Notes: a model not told the origin generated them from the letters alone. A DNA stretch of 64,000 bases from Papio anubis (GCF_008728515.1 NC_044983.1:132861139-132925138); one strand, 5' to 3'. Numbered from the stretch's first letter, positions 34,500 to 47,130 are shown. Made by a program: numbers and translations.

Positions 34500-36870
34500 A
34501 TGACCAAGGGAGTTAAGTCCACAGATATAAGACTCATTCAATATTTGAAAACAAAAAGATAACAAGATCATATTAACTGATACAGAAAAAGATTTGACAA
34601 CATTCAATATCCTTTTCTGAAAGTATTTCTCAGAAAAATGGGATTAACGGCGAACCACCTCAGCCTGATAAGGTACATCTACATAAAAAAGAAAGATAAC
34701 ACATTTAATAGTGAAAAAAATAATGTTTCTTCCTAAGATCATGGACCAGGAAAAGACATTTTCTTTTTTCTCTCTTATTCAATGTAATACTGAAAGTTCT
34801 AGCCAATATAAGACAAGAAAGGAAAATCAAAGGCATACAGTTGAAAGCAGTAAAATTGTTTCTATTTGCAGATAACATGATTGTGCACATAAAAAATACC
34901 AAGCAACATCGAAAATAACTTGTAGAATTAATAAGGGAATTCAATGATTTAACAGGATATGGGATCAACGTACAAAAACCAAGGTATTTATATATGCTAG
35001 CAATGAATACCTGGACACCAAAATTGAAAATACAATGCCATTTAAAATCACTAGAAAAATGAAATACTTAGATAGAAATCTAGTTACACATATTTAGAAC
35101 TTGTATGTTAAAAACTGCAAAAGGCATATAAATAAATAAATATAGATCTAAAGAAATGAAGACTGACCATTTTAACGGCTTGGAAGACATAATATAATAA
35201 AGATTTCAATTTTTCTTCAATTGATATATAGGTTTAACACACTTCCTGTTGAAATGCAAGCAAGACTCTGTAAATATGGACAAGATTATCCTAAAATTTA
35301 TATGAATGGCAAAGAAATGAGAAGACTTATAAAAATTTTGAAAAAGAACACAGTGGGGGCAAAAATTTACCGAGTTTCAGGATTTATTACATAGCTAGTA
35401 ATCCAAACTGTTGGTACTGGTAGGAAGATAGACATATAGACCAATTGAACAGAAGACAGAATCCAGGAACAAACCCTTACACATGTATCCAGCTGAATTT
35501 TGAAAATACGCAAAATTAATTCAATTTAGGAAGAATAGTCTTTTTAACAAATGGTGCTGGACCACTTGGAAGAAAAGAATACCCTTGAATTAACCCTCAC
35601 AACTTATGCAAACATTAATTCAAAATGGATCAGAGATATCAATGTAAACTATAAAACTATAAAAGTTTCAGAGAAAATAAAATTAAAATCTTCAAAATGG
35701 AATATTAGGTAAAAAGTTTTCAAGGTTGGCACAAAAACTTTGACCCATAACATAAAACATTGTCAAATTAGACCTCATCAGAAGCAAAAACGTTCGCTTT
35801 GCAAATACTCTGCTACTGTGGAGGACAAAAGTATAACTTACAGACAGGTAGAAAATATTTGCAAACCATGTACCCTACTAGTATCTAGCATATTAAATAT
35901 CTCTGATAACACTAAAAAAAAAAGTAATTTGAAAATAGAAAAAAAAGTGACATGAGACTTCACCAAAGAGCATAGATGGCCAATAAACATATGAAGGTGT
36001 TCAATCATTAGACATTAGAAAAATACACATTGAAAACATTAGCTATCACTATAAATCTACCAGAAAGACTAACAATTTAAGAAAAATAGCAACAACACTG
36101 GTGATTACAAGGACATGGAGAAACTAGGTCACAGATGCATGGATAATGGGGAGATGAAATGGTACAGCTACTCTGGAAAATAGTTTGCCTGTTTCTCACA
36201 ATAAATGAAATTATCATATAACACAGCAATTCCACTCCTGGATGTTTACCAAAGAAAAATGAAAACTTATGTTTACACAAAAACTTGTGCATGAATGTTC
36301 ACAATAGATTTATTTGCAACAGACCCACACTTGAAATAACCCAGACATCCATTGATGGACAAATGGTTAGTTGTGATACATACACCTCGTTGAATCTGAT
36401 TCATAAATAGTATTCATGAATAAAAATGAATTAACTATGAATACATGTAACAACTTGGATGAATATTCAGACAAATTTGATTGTAAAACATAAAAACACA
36501 ATCTCAAAATATTACACACTGTATGAATCAATTTATGTAACATTATCGAAATGATAAAATTATAGAGATGGAAGAATATTTGTATTTCCTAGGTAGGAGT
36601 TAAAGATATTGTGGGCTGTGAGTGATGTGGGTATTGCTATCAAAGAACAACATGAGGAAATATTGTGTAGAAGAAAAAAAATGCTATCTAATTGTATCAA
36701 TGTCGATATCTTGATTTTGACACTGCACTATAGCTTTGCAACATTTTCCATTGGGTAAGACTGGATAAACTGTACATGGTATCTCTCTTATTATTTTTCA
36801 TAACTGCACATGAATTTATAATTATATCTACATTTTAAAAAGTTTTTATAATTATATCTACATTGTTTAA
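34500..36870 (+). mobile_element. Ancient L1, ORF2 RT region to 3' end
   Basis: It contains degraded ORF2 reverse-transcriptase text: the region equivalent to IDAEKAF at about 34578-34605, and 'tttgcagataacatgattg' (FADN again, near 34866). Further ORF2 C-terminal wording runs to about 36440 and the L1 3'UTR to about 36870 ('ttttccattgggtaagactg'). Many stops and shifts are present. Endonuclease and ORF1 regions are not seen between this and the 5'UTR-like part, so either two elements or a large internal deletion is involved. Confidence 0.8.
36811..36868 (+). repeat. 30-bp tandem duplication at L1 3' terminus
   Basis: 'tttataattatatctacatt' occurs twice with a 30-base period. Confidence 0.93.
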
Positions 36871-37255
36871 AGTTTAAGTATAAATGGTACTTATATACTT
36901 TATTCTATTTTTTAAAACATTGCCTCAAGCTAGGGAAACAGGATAATTACTGTGGGAGAATTTTGATGGAGGATTTTTTGATTGCACAACTCTGAATATA
37001 TGACAAAAGAAAGAGGTTTAAATTCTAGTTTTTCCACTTGTTCATTATATGTGAATAATCTGTGACCTACAATCTCTTCAATTACAAAATGGGAATAAAA
37101 GAGCATAATGTTAGTATTATTATGGAACATAAAGGGGATAGCAATATAAGTAAAATTAGCTGCTGCTTACATGCCAGATGAATTTTCTGAAATATGATTG
37201 GTAGTTCATGCAACTAAAATTTATTAAATAGAAATATGTGCTTTATAATTTGTAG
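36871..37255. other. No gene or clear repeat seen
   Basis: AT-rich DNA between the L1 end and a MIR. Confidence 0.5.
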
Positions 37256-37259
37256 TATC

Positions 37260-37445
37260 AATTAAACATATTATGTGTTAATTGTGTGTCAGGCACTTAA
37301 AAGTGCTCTGGGGACTTTTATACATACTGAGTCATTTAATCTGCAAACAATGTATTATTATTATTTTCATTCTTTCTTAAGAGGAATGTATGTTTAAATA
37401 GAGTGAACTAACCCAATCCAAGATCACCCAGCTAACAAATGTCAT
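37260..37445 (+). mobile_element. MIR SINE
   Basis: 'gtgtcaggcacttaaaagtg', 'acatactgagtcatttaatc' and 'ccaagatcacccagctaaca' give the MIR order clearly. Confidence 0.82.
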
Positions 37446-38040
37446 TAACAAGGTTTATGGATTCGGTTTGTTCTGAGATTTTAGTCACTAGAGGATTATA
37501 TTACACTAATTTTCTTCTACCTTGGGGTGGTATCCGGTAAGTGACTTCTAACATCCCACGTGAAAGCCGATAGGGGTGTTTTGCAAGTACCCTAACATTT
37601 TACATAGATGGCTGGCAAAGTGTGAGTTAGGGGAGATGGAGAAACTTTGTAAGTGCCTGAGATCTGGAGTTCGCCAAGAGGCCAATGAGAGTAGCATAGA
37701 TGTAAATAGCTGATGACAGAAAAGTTATAGGTAGTGAAGTAGTTAGTCCCAAGAGGTGAACATTGAGTCACATCAGGAAAGCACTTGGTCTTACAGTTAT
37801 TGAGCCGTACAGATACAGTGAATGTGTGGTGTCTTAACATTGCAGGAAGAAGGAACATTAAGTAAATATCCATTTGAGATGACATGCAGGGGCCAGAAAG
37901 CCATCAGTTGTGTGTAAGTTCAGTGCTTAAAATCAGGTATTCAGTAATAGGGAGGAAAATACAAAACGGGAAGGAAGTGAATGCCTCATTATGGCATTAC
38001 TTTAAAAAAAAACAGCATTGCTGTTCCGTTTATTTCACAT
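37446..38040. other. No gene or clear repeat seen
   Basis: The minus-strand frame 37592-37885 has no recognised domain. Confidence 0.5.
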
Positions 38041-38044
38041 ATTA

Positions 38045-38155
38045 ATGAACCTTTATATAGTAAGCCATGTGCTAAGCACTATGGCTGTGGTAATAAGCAA
38101 TACAGACGTATTTCTGTCCTCATGAAGATTTCACTCTAGTAAGGATAAAGACTAT
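38045..38155 (-). mobile_element. L2-like fragment
   Basis: 'gccatgtgctaagcactatg', 'taataagcaatacagacgta' and 'tcctcatgaagatttcactc' fit the complement of an L2 3' region. Confidence 0.5.
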
Positions 38156-38159
38156 TAAA

Positions 38160-39405
38160 CAGAATGGAAAGTCAGGTACAAACACCTGAGCATTCATTTT
38201 AATCAACTGAATTGTGTGTGTTTCTTTTATGTTAGGCTCATAACCAGTACACAGATTCTGAACCTATGGGCAAACCTCCTACAACTCCTTATAACTCTCC
38301 TGCAAAGAAAAGGCAAAAAGGGATCTAGGCAGCATTGCACATACAGGCCAACAGCAGTGAGCTCAACAGTGAAAGGTAGAAGACAGGTAAGAACAAGACT
38401 CAGGAATTAGGATCTTGTTGCCTTGTCTGTAAAACACCCTCTGCTCTTAATCACATATTTCTCACTTTCAGTCTTTTCTAGAATTGCAAGTTACTGCTAG
38501 AATTCATACTGGGATAAAGACAGCATGGAAAGTGGGGGTCGAGGCAAACGTTAACCTAATTTATAGGATCTTGGTAGCCTAACAGTTTTATAAATGTTTG
38601 AAAATAAATTACTCTGACATAAAGGAGTAGTTGGCATTTATATCAAGTCTAGATTTGTATTTTCCAGCGAGTCCAGGTGGAAAATTGTGTAAAATGTAAG
38701 ACTTCATTGAGCAGCCAGATGCTGCATCTGAACTAAGATTTTGTGGGTCAATAAATAACCCAGATCCATAAAGTATGTGATGGTAATGGGAAATACTATA
38801 ATTCCTTTTAACAGATCAGAAAACAGCTGTTTGTTTTTCCCTTTAATAAAAGAAAAATATTTTCTGTTTTTTTTTTTTCTTAAAAAGTCAAATATCAACG
38901 TATCAGCACAGTTGGAAATACCCAGCATATTATTCTTATCAATCAAATGTCAGAACCACAGACCTTTGACTTTCTGGATCATTGGACTAATGAAGGTACA
39001 GAGTGAGTTTGTTTCTCTGAGGTGCATTCTGAATCTTTGCAGGGTCTGTCTGCCTAGCAGGAATTTGAGGTTAATATGAGTGCATTTGAGGGGACTGGCC
39101 ATCAGAATATCCCATGGATAGAAAGGTTTTAACTAATGGTTTTCTTTTTCTTTTTATTTTCATGACTGAGAGTCAATTCTCTCCATAATTTTCTCTTCTG
39201 AAACCCCTGCTTTAATCTCCATAATTCTCCTCCACTACCATCCAGTTTATATGACACTGTCTGGCTGTGGCTATAATATTTGAGTCTAGGTAGGAATAAG
39301 AATATTACAGATATGAGAGCAAATAAGCTTAAGAATTGCTAAGATAATAGTGGCAGTAGTAGTAATTATACCAAAATAGAGGTATCACTATCATCTATAA
39401 AGAGC
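38160..39405. other. No gene or clear repeat seen
   Basis: The frames at 38216-38410, 38704-38946 and 38777-39079 overlap on both strands and show no domain. A T9-T13 run lies near 38864-38879. Confidence 0.5.
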
Positions 39406-39409
39406 TTTA

Positions 39410-39650
39410 GATCAAAACTCAATGTTTCTCTTTTTTGTATAAATTTAAAGGATACAAGTGCAGTTTTTTTCCCATGGATATGTTGCTTAGTGGTGACGCC
39501 TGGGATTTTCGTGTAACTATCACTTGAACAACGTACACAGTACTCACTAAGTAATTTCACATCCCTCATCCTACTCCCACCCTCTCACTTCTTCCAACTC
39601 TCCAGTGTCTATTATTTCTCAGTTTTCTAGTCTTTGATTATACACTAGTT
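39410..39650 (-). mobile_element. L1 3'UTR fragment
   Basis: 'catggatatgttgcttagtg', 'gacgcctgggattttcgtgt' and 'tcctactcccaccctctcac' match the minus-strand 3'UTR of L1MA/L1PB-type elements. Confidence 0.65.
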
Positions 39651-39654
39651 TCTG

Positions 39655-40290
39655 TGTGATCTGGAGTCAATCACGTCTCCTACATTTTAAAAATAAAACC
39701 TGCTTTGTTGGACAGTCCCAATGAAAGCAAGAAGAGTCTCAAAGAGATATGGTATGACTGGAAGGATGAGAAGGAATTTATTACTAGAGACTGGTGAAAC
39801 AACCCTCATTATGTGAAAGTTGAAATTCAGTGACATTGTTCTCTGTGGTTGTGTGGAAAATAGAAGTTACACTTAATTAGCTGGTAGATCTAGCTAAAAA
39901 GGTTTCTGTTTATCTTGAAGTGTGAATGGGTTGTGTCCATTCTTTTGTGTTTTCTGTTGAGTTTTTTATGTTTTTAGCCAGATGTGACAAGATATGGATA
40001 AAAAGAAATAATGTTTTAAAAAGGACATTTTTTAAAGCAAAAAATATAAAAGAAATATAAAATGATTTGCTGTGTTTAGAAAATAAATCTCATTATTATA
40101 CTTAGATTCTCTAGATTGCCAAAAACTCAGGATTAAGATAACCAAAGCAAGGATTGATTAACTCTTTTTTAAAATAAAAAGCCAGAGTAAATATTTTGAG
40201 CTTTCAAGTCATATTATCTTTGTTGCAAATACTCAACTCTAAAATTTTAATGTGAAAGCATCTATGACAATGTGAAATTGAATTAACATG
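39655..40290. other. No gene or clear repeat seen
   Basis: AT-rich, with nothing recognisable. Confidence 0.5.
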
Positions 40291-40295
40291 GGTGT

Positions 40296-40640
40296 ACATT
40301 TTGCCCTCAGTATCCATGGGTTCCTCATCTTTGGATTCAACCTACCATAGATTGAAAATATTTGAATAAAAATACACCAGAAATAACAATACAACAATAA
40401 AAATACAAATAAAAACAATAACATAACGAATAAAAACACATGGTTATTAAAATAATGGTTATTTACATAGTATGTACATTGTATTGTATATTGTAAGTAA
40501 CCTAGAGATGATTTAAAATATATAGGAGGATATGGGCAGGTTATATGTAAATATGCCTTTTTATAGAAGAGTCCTTAGATGTTGGTGTTTGTGGTGGGTT
40601 CTAGAACCAATCTCCATGGATACCAAGGAACAACTGTATT
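40296..40640. mobile_element. MER2-like pogo-type DNA transposon remnant
   Basis: The left terminus ('gccctcagtatccatgggtt') and right terminus ('ccatggataccaaggaacaa') are inverted complements. The internal 'agtaacctagagatgattta' matches the known non-autonomous family. At about 345 bp it has the expected length. It has an AT-rich centre with poly-A-like units. Confidence 0.8.
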
Positions 40641-40644
40641 CATA

Positions 40645-40715
40645 GAATTTTATATCCAAAAACATGTGACTGGCTGAATTTGGCCTATGGGCTACAGTTT
40701 GCCACCCCTAATCTA
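40645..40715. mobile_element. hAT-type DNA transposon terminus
   Basis: 'atttggcctatgggctacag' and 'tttgccacccctaatcta' match the end of a common non-autonomous hAT family. The same family seems present at 61566-61765. Confidence 0.45.
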
Positions 40716-41665
40716 AAGTCTATAGCTATAAAGTCCTTTATCAAACTTCAGACAGATTTGAAAGTGTGCCACATAGACCCTCTCTACTAGACAGTTTTCC
40801 AAGACTCTTGAAACCATTGTTCCACAGCATTCTGATTTTTCAGGTAAGCCATAGAGAGGTCTGTCACAAGGAAATCATTGGGTATGGATTTTGTTCAATA
40901 GAGTTAATCTCAACGAGATTAAAAGAAAGACTACAATTTTTTTTGAATATTGTATTGGCGAAAGCATGATCAGCTTGCACTGAAGGGAACAGAAAAGGTT
41001 CACCATCAAACAAAACAAAATACCACAGAACATTCAGAACCTCAGAACTTCTATCGGCAGGATATAAGGTGGTAAGTCTACTTAGCTACAGATGTGGGAT
41101 GTTTCTTATGTGAATGGAGAGATGACACAGAGGGCTGAATCAAAGCCCTAGAGAATTGAGCCAAGCTCCGCAGAATAAATCCTGAGGAGCAGTGCTGGGT
41201 TTTAATGAAGAGGTTGGCAATATGCGCCAACCGAGTTTCATAATTGTTATGGACCAGTGACAGCTATGTGTTTTACTTTTTCTCACATTTTGCATACTAC
41301 TGTCTATGGCAATTCTTCTACCCTTGAATCACCATATTATATTAGTTGGGTTGGGGGTAGATACGTGTGTCTTCAGTTGGCGAGTCTTTAAAATGAAAGG
41401 AACTATACTCAATGACGATACTTGAGGATCTGCACCATAGGAACCTCATCCACATATGGGTGAGATCTGATTTACATGACAAGGCTTTTACACTTCGATG
41501 GCATAATGGGATGAGAATTTAGGTAAATTGGAGGAGGGGGAATAAGTGTATTTTTCATGTTGGGGAAAAGAAATAATGTGTGACCAGAGGGTAAACTCTG
41601 GTAAAATATAGATGAACACAAAGTTTTTGGTAGTCTTCCCATTGACAGGTATGAATTAATTTCCA
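40716..41665. other. No gene or clear repeat seen
   Basis: Mixed composition. The frame 40766-40969 is not convincing. Confidence 0.5.
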
Positions 41666-41669
41666 TCCA

Positions 41670-42085
41670 ATTTATACTGACCTGACCTCAGTGACTTGCC
41701 TGACCAAGAGTGTTGAGCAAATAAGGATAGGAGACTATCAAGGCTAGGTGATAAGAGAGCTTGCTGCTTCTACCAACAATCTTTCTGAGATTCCTGAAAC
41801 ACCATATAAAAAGTCTTACCAAGCTTAGATCACTTATGCAGAAGGGACTCATGGGGGTGCTCTGGTTGATCAGATGAAGCCAGTCTTCTAGGCACACTGA
41901 CAAGGCACCAGACATGTGAAGTAGATGTCTTGAATCCTCTGAACCAGACCATTTTTAAACTAGATACAACTGCATATCAAACTGCATGCAAACCATCATC
42001 TATGCAACATATGCAACAGATATAATAAATTTGTTAAATTTTGTTGTTTTAAGCTGCTGAATTTTGTGGGACTGTATTTCAGCAA
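41670..42085 (+). repeat. LTR-like repeat, unassigned
   Basis: It ends in 'ttgttgttttaagctgctga' and 'ttttgtgggactgtatttca', a 3' pattern shared by several mammalian LTR families, after degraded upstream text. No retroviral coding sequence adjoins it. Confidence 0.4.
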
Positions 42086-43815
42086 AACTGGCATGAAGGT
42101 TATTTACAGTCTATTTTCCCATTCATTAGGAATATCTATATATATTGCCACCTAGATATCCCTATGTTCCATTATAGGGTGGCGCTCTAGACTACATTGA
42201 GTGAATTACCTAATGTATACTCTATGTTCCATATAATCTTTCTGAATCCTGAAAAGACTTCATTCCAAAACTCATTTGGCCCTAGGGGTTTTAGATAAGG
42301 AATTTTGGACATGTATTATTTTCATCATGTTGAACTTTAATTTATCCTATGTCTGAAAATAGAAATGGGCTGCTTTGCAGGGTCTATAAAAATTTAAGAA
42401 TAGAATAAAAGGGTATATAGTACTCAGAAGTTTTGCTTATCTCTAACAAAGACTCTGTTCAGTCAGCTGATTGGGAATCCACTCATCTACGGCTTCCATC
42501 TCCTGAAGTAACTTTATACCATGGTTTCATCTCATCTATCTAGAACAAGTGCCCTATTTCTTTCTTACACAAACTATGTGTTGTTGTTGTTGTTGTTTTC
42601 CTCACTGGTAAACCTCCTCAATTCCATCTTCGTTTATTATAAGTCACTTAAGAACCCAGCTCCTAAAGGTATAAAGAGAGTTAATGATTTCAATTATTAC
42701 TATTATAACCCAAAATGATGAATTTGGGCTGAAGAATCAAGAAAGCCTGACTGTCCCCTAAAAAAGACATTGAAGCTCTCTACAGCTTTGAATCAAATCA
42801 ATATGATTTTCTTGGGTCAACTGTTGAAGTAATCTTGGGATTTCACTTCTGGCTGTACTTCAACATTTCTTTGCACTATAATATCTCTTTGTTTTTCTCA
42901 CAAATACAGAAGTTTCTTTTTTTATTATGTAATAAAAACAAATACAATAAAAATGTCCATTAAAGTAAATACACTAATGAGAGAAATGAATACAAATACA
43001 TTTTCTTATATATTATAATTAACTGTTTGATTTGAATGGTTATTAGAAAAAACTATGAAATTATATACATAATTTTAACCTTATACCAATTCATAGTAAT
43101 GATTTTAAAAGTAAATATTAGAAAGGGGCATAATATTTTCAACACCTCTTAATGACTATTCATGGTTTATTCATAAAGGGGATTGTTTTCATAAACTAAA
43201 TTGAAACAAATTATCAATTTTCCCAAAGGTTTCTATTAATTTGTTTATGTCTGTTCTCTTTTAAAGCAGCTGCTGTATGATAGTCCAGATTGGTAAAGGA
43301 CCACTTATCTGACCCTCAGAGCTCAGTGGGTGAATCTGCAATTTGAACACTTATGAACATGACTTTCCCTGGCTCTTTAAAAAGTGTCTCTCTCTTAGTT
43401 ATTAAATTAGTCTTAAGATTTGGTGAGTTCCAACTGCCTCAAATTTTATCATGATTAAATTCATCCTGATTATATTTGTTGCCTCTGTGTGACATCTACA
43501 AAATGTAGCTGATGAGGTTTATGATGAAAACATCCACCACGGTTTACTGTCTTTTGGCAGACCATGCTTTCTTAGGGAACATTTAGATTAAGTGAAAGTT
43601 CTAGACAGTGGTCTCAAATATATTTTTCTGAATTGTCTACTCACTTTTACTACACTTAATTTCTTGGGCCACAGTGAACAAAATTAATTTTTCTTATAAA
43701 AGACAACTCTTTGCGTACTTAAGACAGCTTCCACAAATACCCTCTGAGTCATTTCAGGACATTTTTTACTCTTTTGAACACGTTCTAAAATGACTATCAT
43801 TATAAGAGTAGGCTT
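42086..43815. other. No gene seen; (TTG) run at 42579-42596
   Basis: AT-rich, apparently unique. Six TTG units form a short microsatellite. The open frame across it (42521-42718) has no support. Confidence 0.5.
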
Positions 43816-43819
43816 ATCC

Positions 43820-44155
43820 CTAAGAATTACCATCCACCAAAGGAAGCTGCCTCACCCAAAATGTACACTCTTTCCCCAAGAGAGCCTCCTGCCATGACTA
43901 CAGGTGTAGGCATAGAGGCCACTCCCTGGCCTAAATGGAGAGCATCTCTGCAGGGTGGTCTCGGCTCCAGCGTGCCACAAGGGATGGGCTGAGGTCCTGC
44001 TGTAAGTGCATCACGGTGCACCTTATCTCTCTGCTTGTTTCTGCTCCCTTCACTTCTATGCAGATATTAATCTAGGGAGCACACCCCAATAAACACTCTG
44101 CTTGCAAATCTCCATCTTTGTCCTTGGGGAACTCAACCTAAAACACCCTTCATCC
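43820..44155 (+). repeat. LTR-like repeat, unassigned
   Basis: GC-richer than its flanks, ending with 'ccaataaacactctgcttgc' and 'gggaactcaacctaaaacac'. A similar ending occurs at 54140-54205, so both may be copies of one family. Confidence 0.38.
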
Positions 44156-44159
44156 TGTT

Positions 44160-44600
44160 CTGTCATAGCAAGGTTCACAGTCCCTAGAAACTTGGGTTCT
44201 GACACTGATGGTGGGCGTCACTCTCCTCCCATCACTGCACCTGCATGTAGTCACATGATGCAGTCACTCCTACAACTGAAGACATGGGAATAAAAATACA
44301 GACAACTATCAGTGGAACCTTACATACCACCAAAGAGTGTGCGGTCAGGTTGAGAGCACACACACAAAATGCATGATTCCAGAATGTTCTAGAGATTCAG
44401 AGAGTCCTTTGAGGTCAATGGCTTTGGTACTGATACTCATTACAATCTATTTAAAAATGGATGGACATCTTTGGTCCATCCATCTGCAAAAGAGGCCACC
44501 CTTCACGGTAGGAGGTTTTAGAACCAGCTGAGGTATTTCAAACAAATTTAGCGGTACTTGAAACCAATCAAGCTCACATTCTGTGTCTCTCTCTTTCTCA
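44160..44600. other. No gene or clear repeat seen
   Basis: Nothing I can support. Confidence 0.5.
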
Positions 44601-44638
44601 TACACACACACACACACACACGCACACACACACACACG
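44601..44638 (+). repeat. (CA)n microsatellite with one CG interruption
   Basis: About 18 CA units, broken once by 'cgca' near 44621. Confidence 0.97.
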
Positions 44639-44884
44639 GCACACGGACACACAGCCCTAAACCTTTGCAAGTGTTGTTCCATTCTGCCTTTCCTCCTTTT
44701 CCTAACATTCTTTACCATGCTAATCAGTACTTAGTTCTTCTGATCCAATTTTGTACATTTCTTTCCCTGGAACCTCTCCTGATACTCCAAGATGGGATTG
44801 GATTTTTTTGTCTTTGTGCTCCCATAGAGTCCCAGATTTAAATTTCACTGGAATTAATCATGGCACACAACATCAGCAACAGTA

Positions 44885-45040
44885 ACAAACACTAACCTAG
44901 CATTTATGATGTGTCGAATACCGCTCTGAGCATTTTACATGTGTCACCTCAAAGGTACTTCCCCTGTCTGTTAGCTTCGTCTTACAGGTGTGAAAAGTGA
45001 GGCACAGAGTTTCAGTGAATTACTACAGAGATTTACAGAA
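44885..45040 (+). mobile_element. MIR SINE
   Basis: 'agcatttatgatgtgtcgaa', 'gctctgagcattttacatgt' and 'gtgaaaagtgaggcacagag' follow the MIR order. Confidence 0.75.
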
Positions 45041-45224
45041 TATTTAGCTATAGCCAGGCATCGCTTGCCACCTAACATCAGGAATGTGATCAGAAAAAAA
45101 TGTGCTGTTAGACAATTTTTAATTGTGTGAACATCACAGAGTGCACTTACATATACCTATCTGATATAGTCTATTGCCTATAGGATACAAACCCATACTG
45201 CATGTTACTGTACTAAATACTATA

Positions 45225-45372
45225 CTAAATATTTAAATTGTACTAATACTGTACTAAATACTGTACTAGTACTTAGTACTAAATTTAGTATTTAGTACTA
45301 AATACAACTGTAACACAATAGTAGATATTTAGTACTGTACTAAGTACAACTGTAACACAATAGTAGATATTT
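45225..45372 (+). repeat. Local AT-rich tandem and palindromic expansion inside the transposon
   Basis: TACTAAATA-like units repeat several times. A 42-base unit ('tacaactgtaacacaatag' and onward) is duplicated at 45303 and 45345. 'tagtactaaatttagtattt' is nearly self-complementary. Confidence 0.9.
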
Positions 45373-45834
45373 GTGTATCTAAACATATATAAACATAGGA
45401 AAGGTGCAGTAAAAATACACTGTCAAAGATAAAAATGGTGTACCTGGATAGGGCACTTACCATGAATGGGGCTTACAGAACTGGAAGTTGCTCTGGGTGA
45501 GTCAGTGAGTGGTGAAGTCCTAGGACACTGCTGTAGATTACTGCAGACTTTATAAACACTGAGCACTTAGGCTACACTACATTTATTCTGTAAATTATTT
45601 CCTCAATAATAAATTAACCTTAGCTACTGTAACTGTTTTTACTTCACAAACTTTTTTGAATCTTTTCAACCCTTTCATAATAACATTTCACTCAAAACAC
45701 ACATTGTCTAGCTGAAAAAAAATACTTTCTTTCTTTATGTACTTACTATATGAGCTTTTTATTTTACAATACATATATTCACTAAAAATGTTTATTAGAA
45801 TCTTAAAATCTAAGATACACACAGTAGCCTAGGT

Positions 45835-45993
45835 CTATGCAGGGTCAAGATCATACACATCACTGTCTTCCACCTCCACACCTTGTTCCACTGGAAGGCT
45901 TTCAGGGTCAATGACATGCATGGAGCTGCCATCTCCTATGATGATAATACTTTCTCCTGAAGGACCCGCCTGAGGCTGTTTTACAGTTAACTT
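45835..45993 (-). pseudogene. Transposase C-terminal remnant of the Tigger-like element
   Basis: A minus-strand frame stays open for about 52 codons and ends at a TAG (45835-45837). It reads as an acidic tail ('GVEVEDSDVYDLDPA') preceded by 'SIIIIGDGSSMHVIDPE'. The stop position and acidic composition suggest the C-terminus of the element's former protein. No catalytic residue is in this part. Confidence 0.4.
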
Positions 45994-46334
45994 GTTTTAA
46001 TAAATAGGAGTGCACTTTAACTAACAATAAAATTATGGTATAGTAAATAGACAAATCAGTAACATAGTTGTTTATCATCATTGCTAAGTATTATACACTA
46101 TATATGATTTTATACCCTGAATTTTATATGACTGGCAGTGCAAGCTTATTTACACCAGCATCACCACAAACATGTGAGTAATGCTTTGTGTTAGACATTA
46201 AGGTAACCCCAATGTCACTAGGTGATAGGAATCTTTCAACCCCATTGTAATCTTATGGGACCACTGTACTTTATGTGGTCTGTCATTGACTGAAAGGTCA
46301 TTACATAGTGCACAGTTGTACTGACTTGTGGGTT

Positions 46335-46425
46335 TCACCTGATTATCTAATTCCCAGCAGGCAAGAGATCTGCTTTACTCACTATAACAATGCCAGTTCC
46401 TAGCACAGGAACTGGAATAATATAT
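46335..46425 (+). mobile_element. L2-like 3' fragment
   Basis: 'cagcaggcaagagatctgct' and 'gccagttcctagcacaggaa' resemble the L2 3' end, followed by poly-A. Confidence 0.45.
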
Positions 46426-46699
46426 ATTAAAAAAAAAAAGTTGAAAGAGTGACTTAGAGAATAGTGGGATTTATATGCTGGCTCCAACTCTGCATGGCTG
46501 CTTGCCCAGGCAATGGGTGATAGATATCCTGGAGGTTCACTATGGCACCCCTACTGATGAGAGGGCTCCGCCATCACCCTGGGAACTGCAGAGTGTGTTT
46601 TCATGTTTCAGTGACTGGGATATGATTAAATTGACCTACCCTCTACCATGGGCACACATCAGACAGTTACCAATGAGTTTTAGAAAAGTTGTCCTGTAG

Positions 46700-46885
46700 A
46701 ATTATGTCAAGGATACTAGTAACAGGTAACTATCATGTATAGGTTTGTGATGCAGAGACAAAACCTCTTTGAATCCTCAACACAGTATTTTGAGGTACAC
46801 AGCATTAATATGATGCATATTTTGCAAACGAGGAAAGCAAAACTTAGAGTAGTAAGATACTCAGCCAAATTGATAATTCTAGGCA
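46700..46885 (+). mobile_element. MIR SINE fragment
   Basis: 'tcctcaacacagtattttga' and 'tttgcaaacgaggaaagcaa' follow the MIR order, degraded. Confidence 0.55.
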
Positions 46886-46924
46886 GTGATGGGTTTCTGT
46901 GAATTCTTGGAGTCTTTTCTTCAT

Positions 46925-47130
46925 ATATTGTATGAGTTTCCTATGGCCTGTATGGCAAATTATCACAAATTTAATGATTAAAGCAATGAAAGTTTATTAT
47001 CTCAGACTTTATGGAATTCTATCCATTCTTGTGGTCAGGAGTCTGAAATGTGTTCCATCGGGCTAAGGTCAAGGTACTTGGCAAGTTTTATAGCCTCAAT
47101 CCTTTCTTCTGTCTTTTGATGCCTCATTCA
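46925..47130. repeat. Old repeat-like fragment, unassigned
   Basis: 'gtatggcaaattatcacaaa', 'gaaagtttattatctcagac' and 'tcttgtggtcaggagtctga' match a common old mammalian repeat that I cannot name. It is the best-preserved of the copies noted in this window. Confidence 0.5.

Larger units (their letters stand above)
45052..46325 (-). mobile_element. Pogo/Tigger-like DNA transposon, long but degraded
   Basis: About 1.27 kb with recognisable family text along its whole length: 'gtgaacatcacagagtgcac', 'ttgctctgggtgagtcagtg', 'gcacttaggctacactacat', 'gaggctgttttacagttaac', 'accagcatcaccacaaacat', and a terminus near 46260-46325. The element keeps a transposase-like coding remnant on the minus strand, so I orient it that way. 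The exact Tigger subfamily name is uncertain. Confidence 0.75.

Noticed and set aside
34860..34890. Second FADN motif (also in the 17.6-kb L1) as a shared active-site variant
   Set aside because: The two L1s are of very different age. A single G-to-A change of the GAC codon in each copy is a sufficient explanation.
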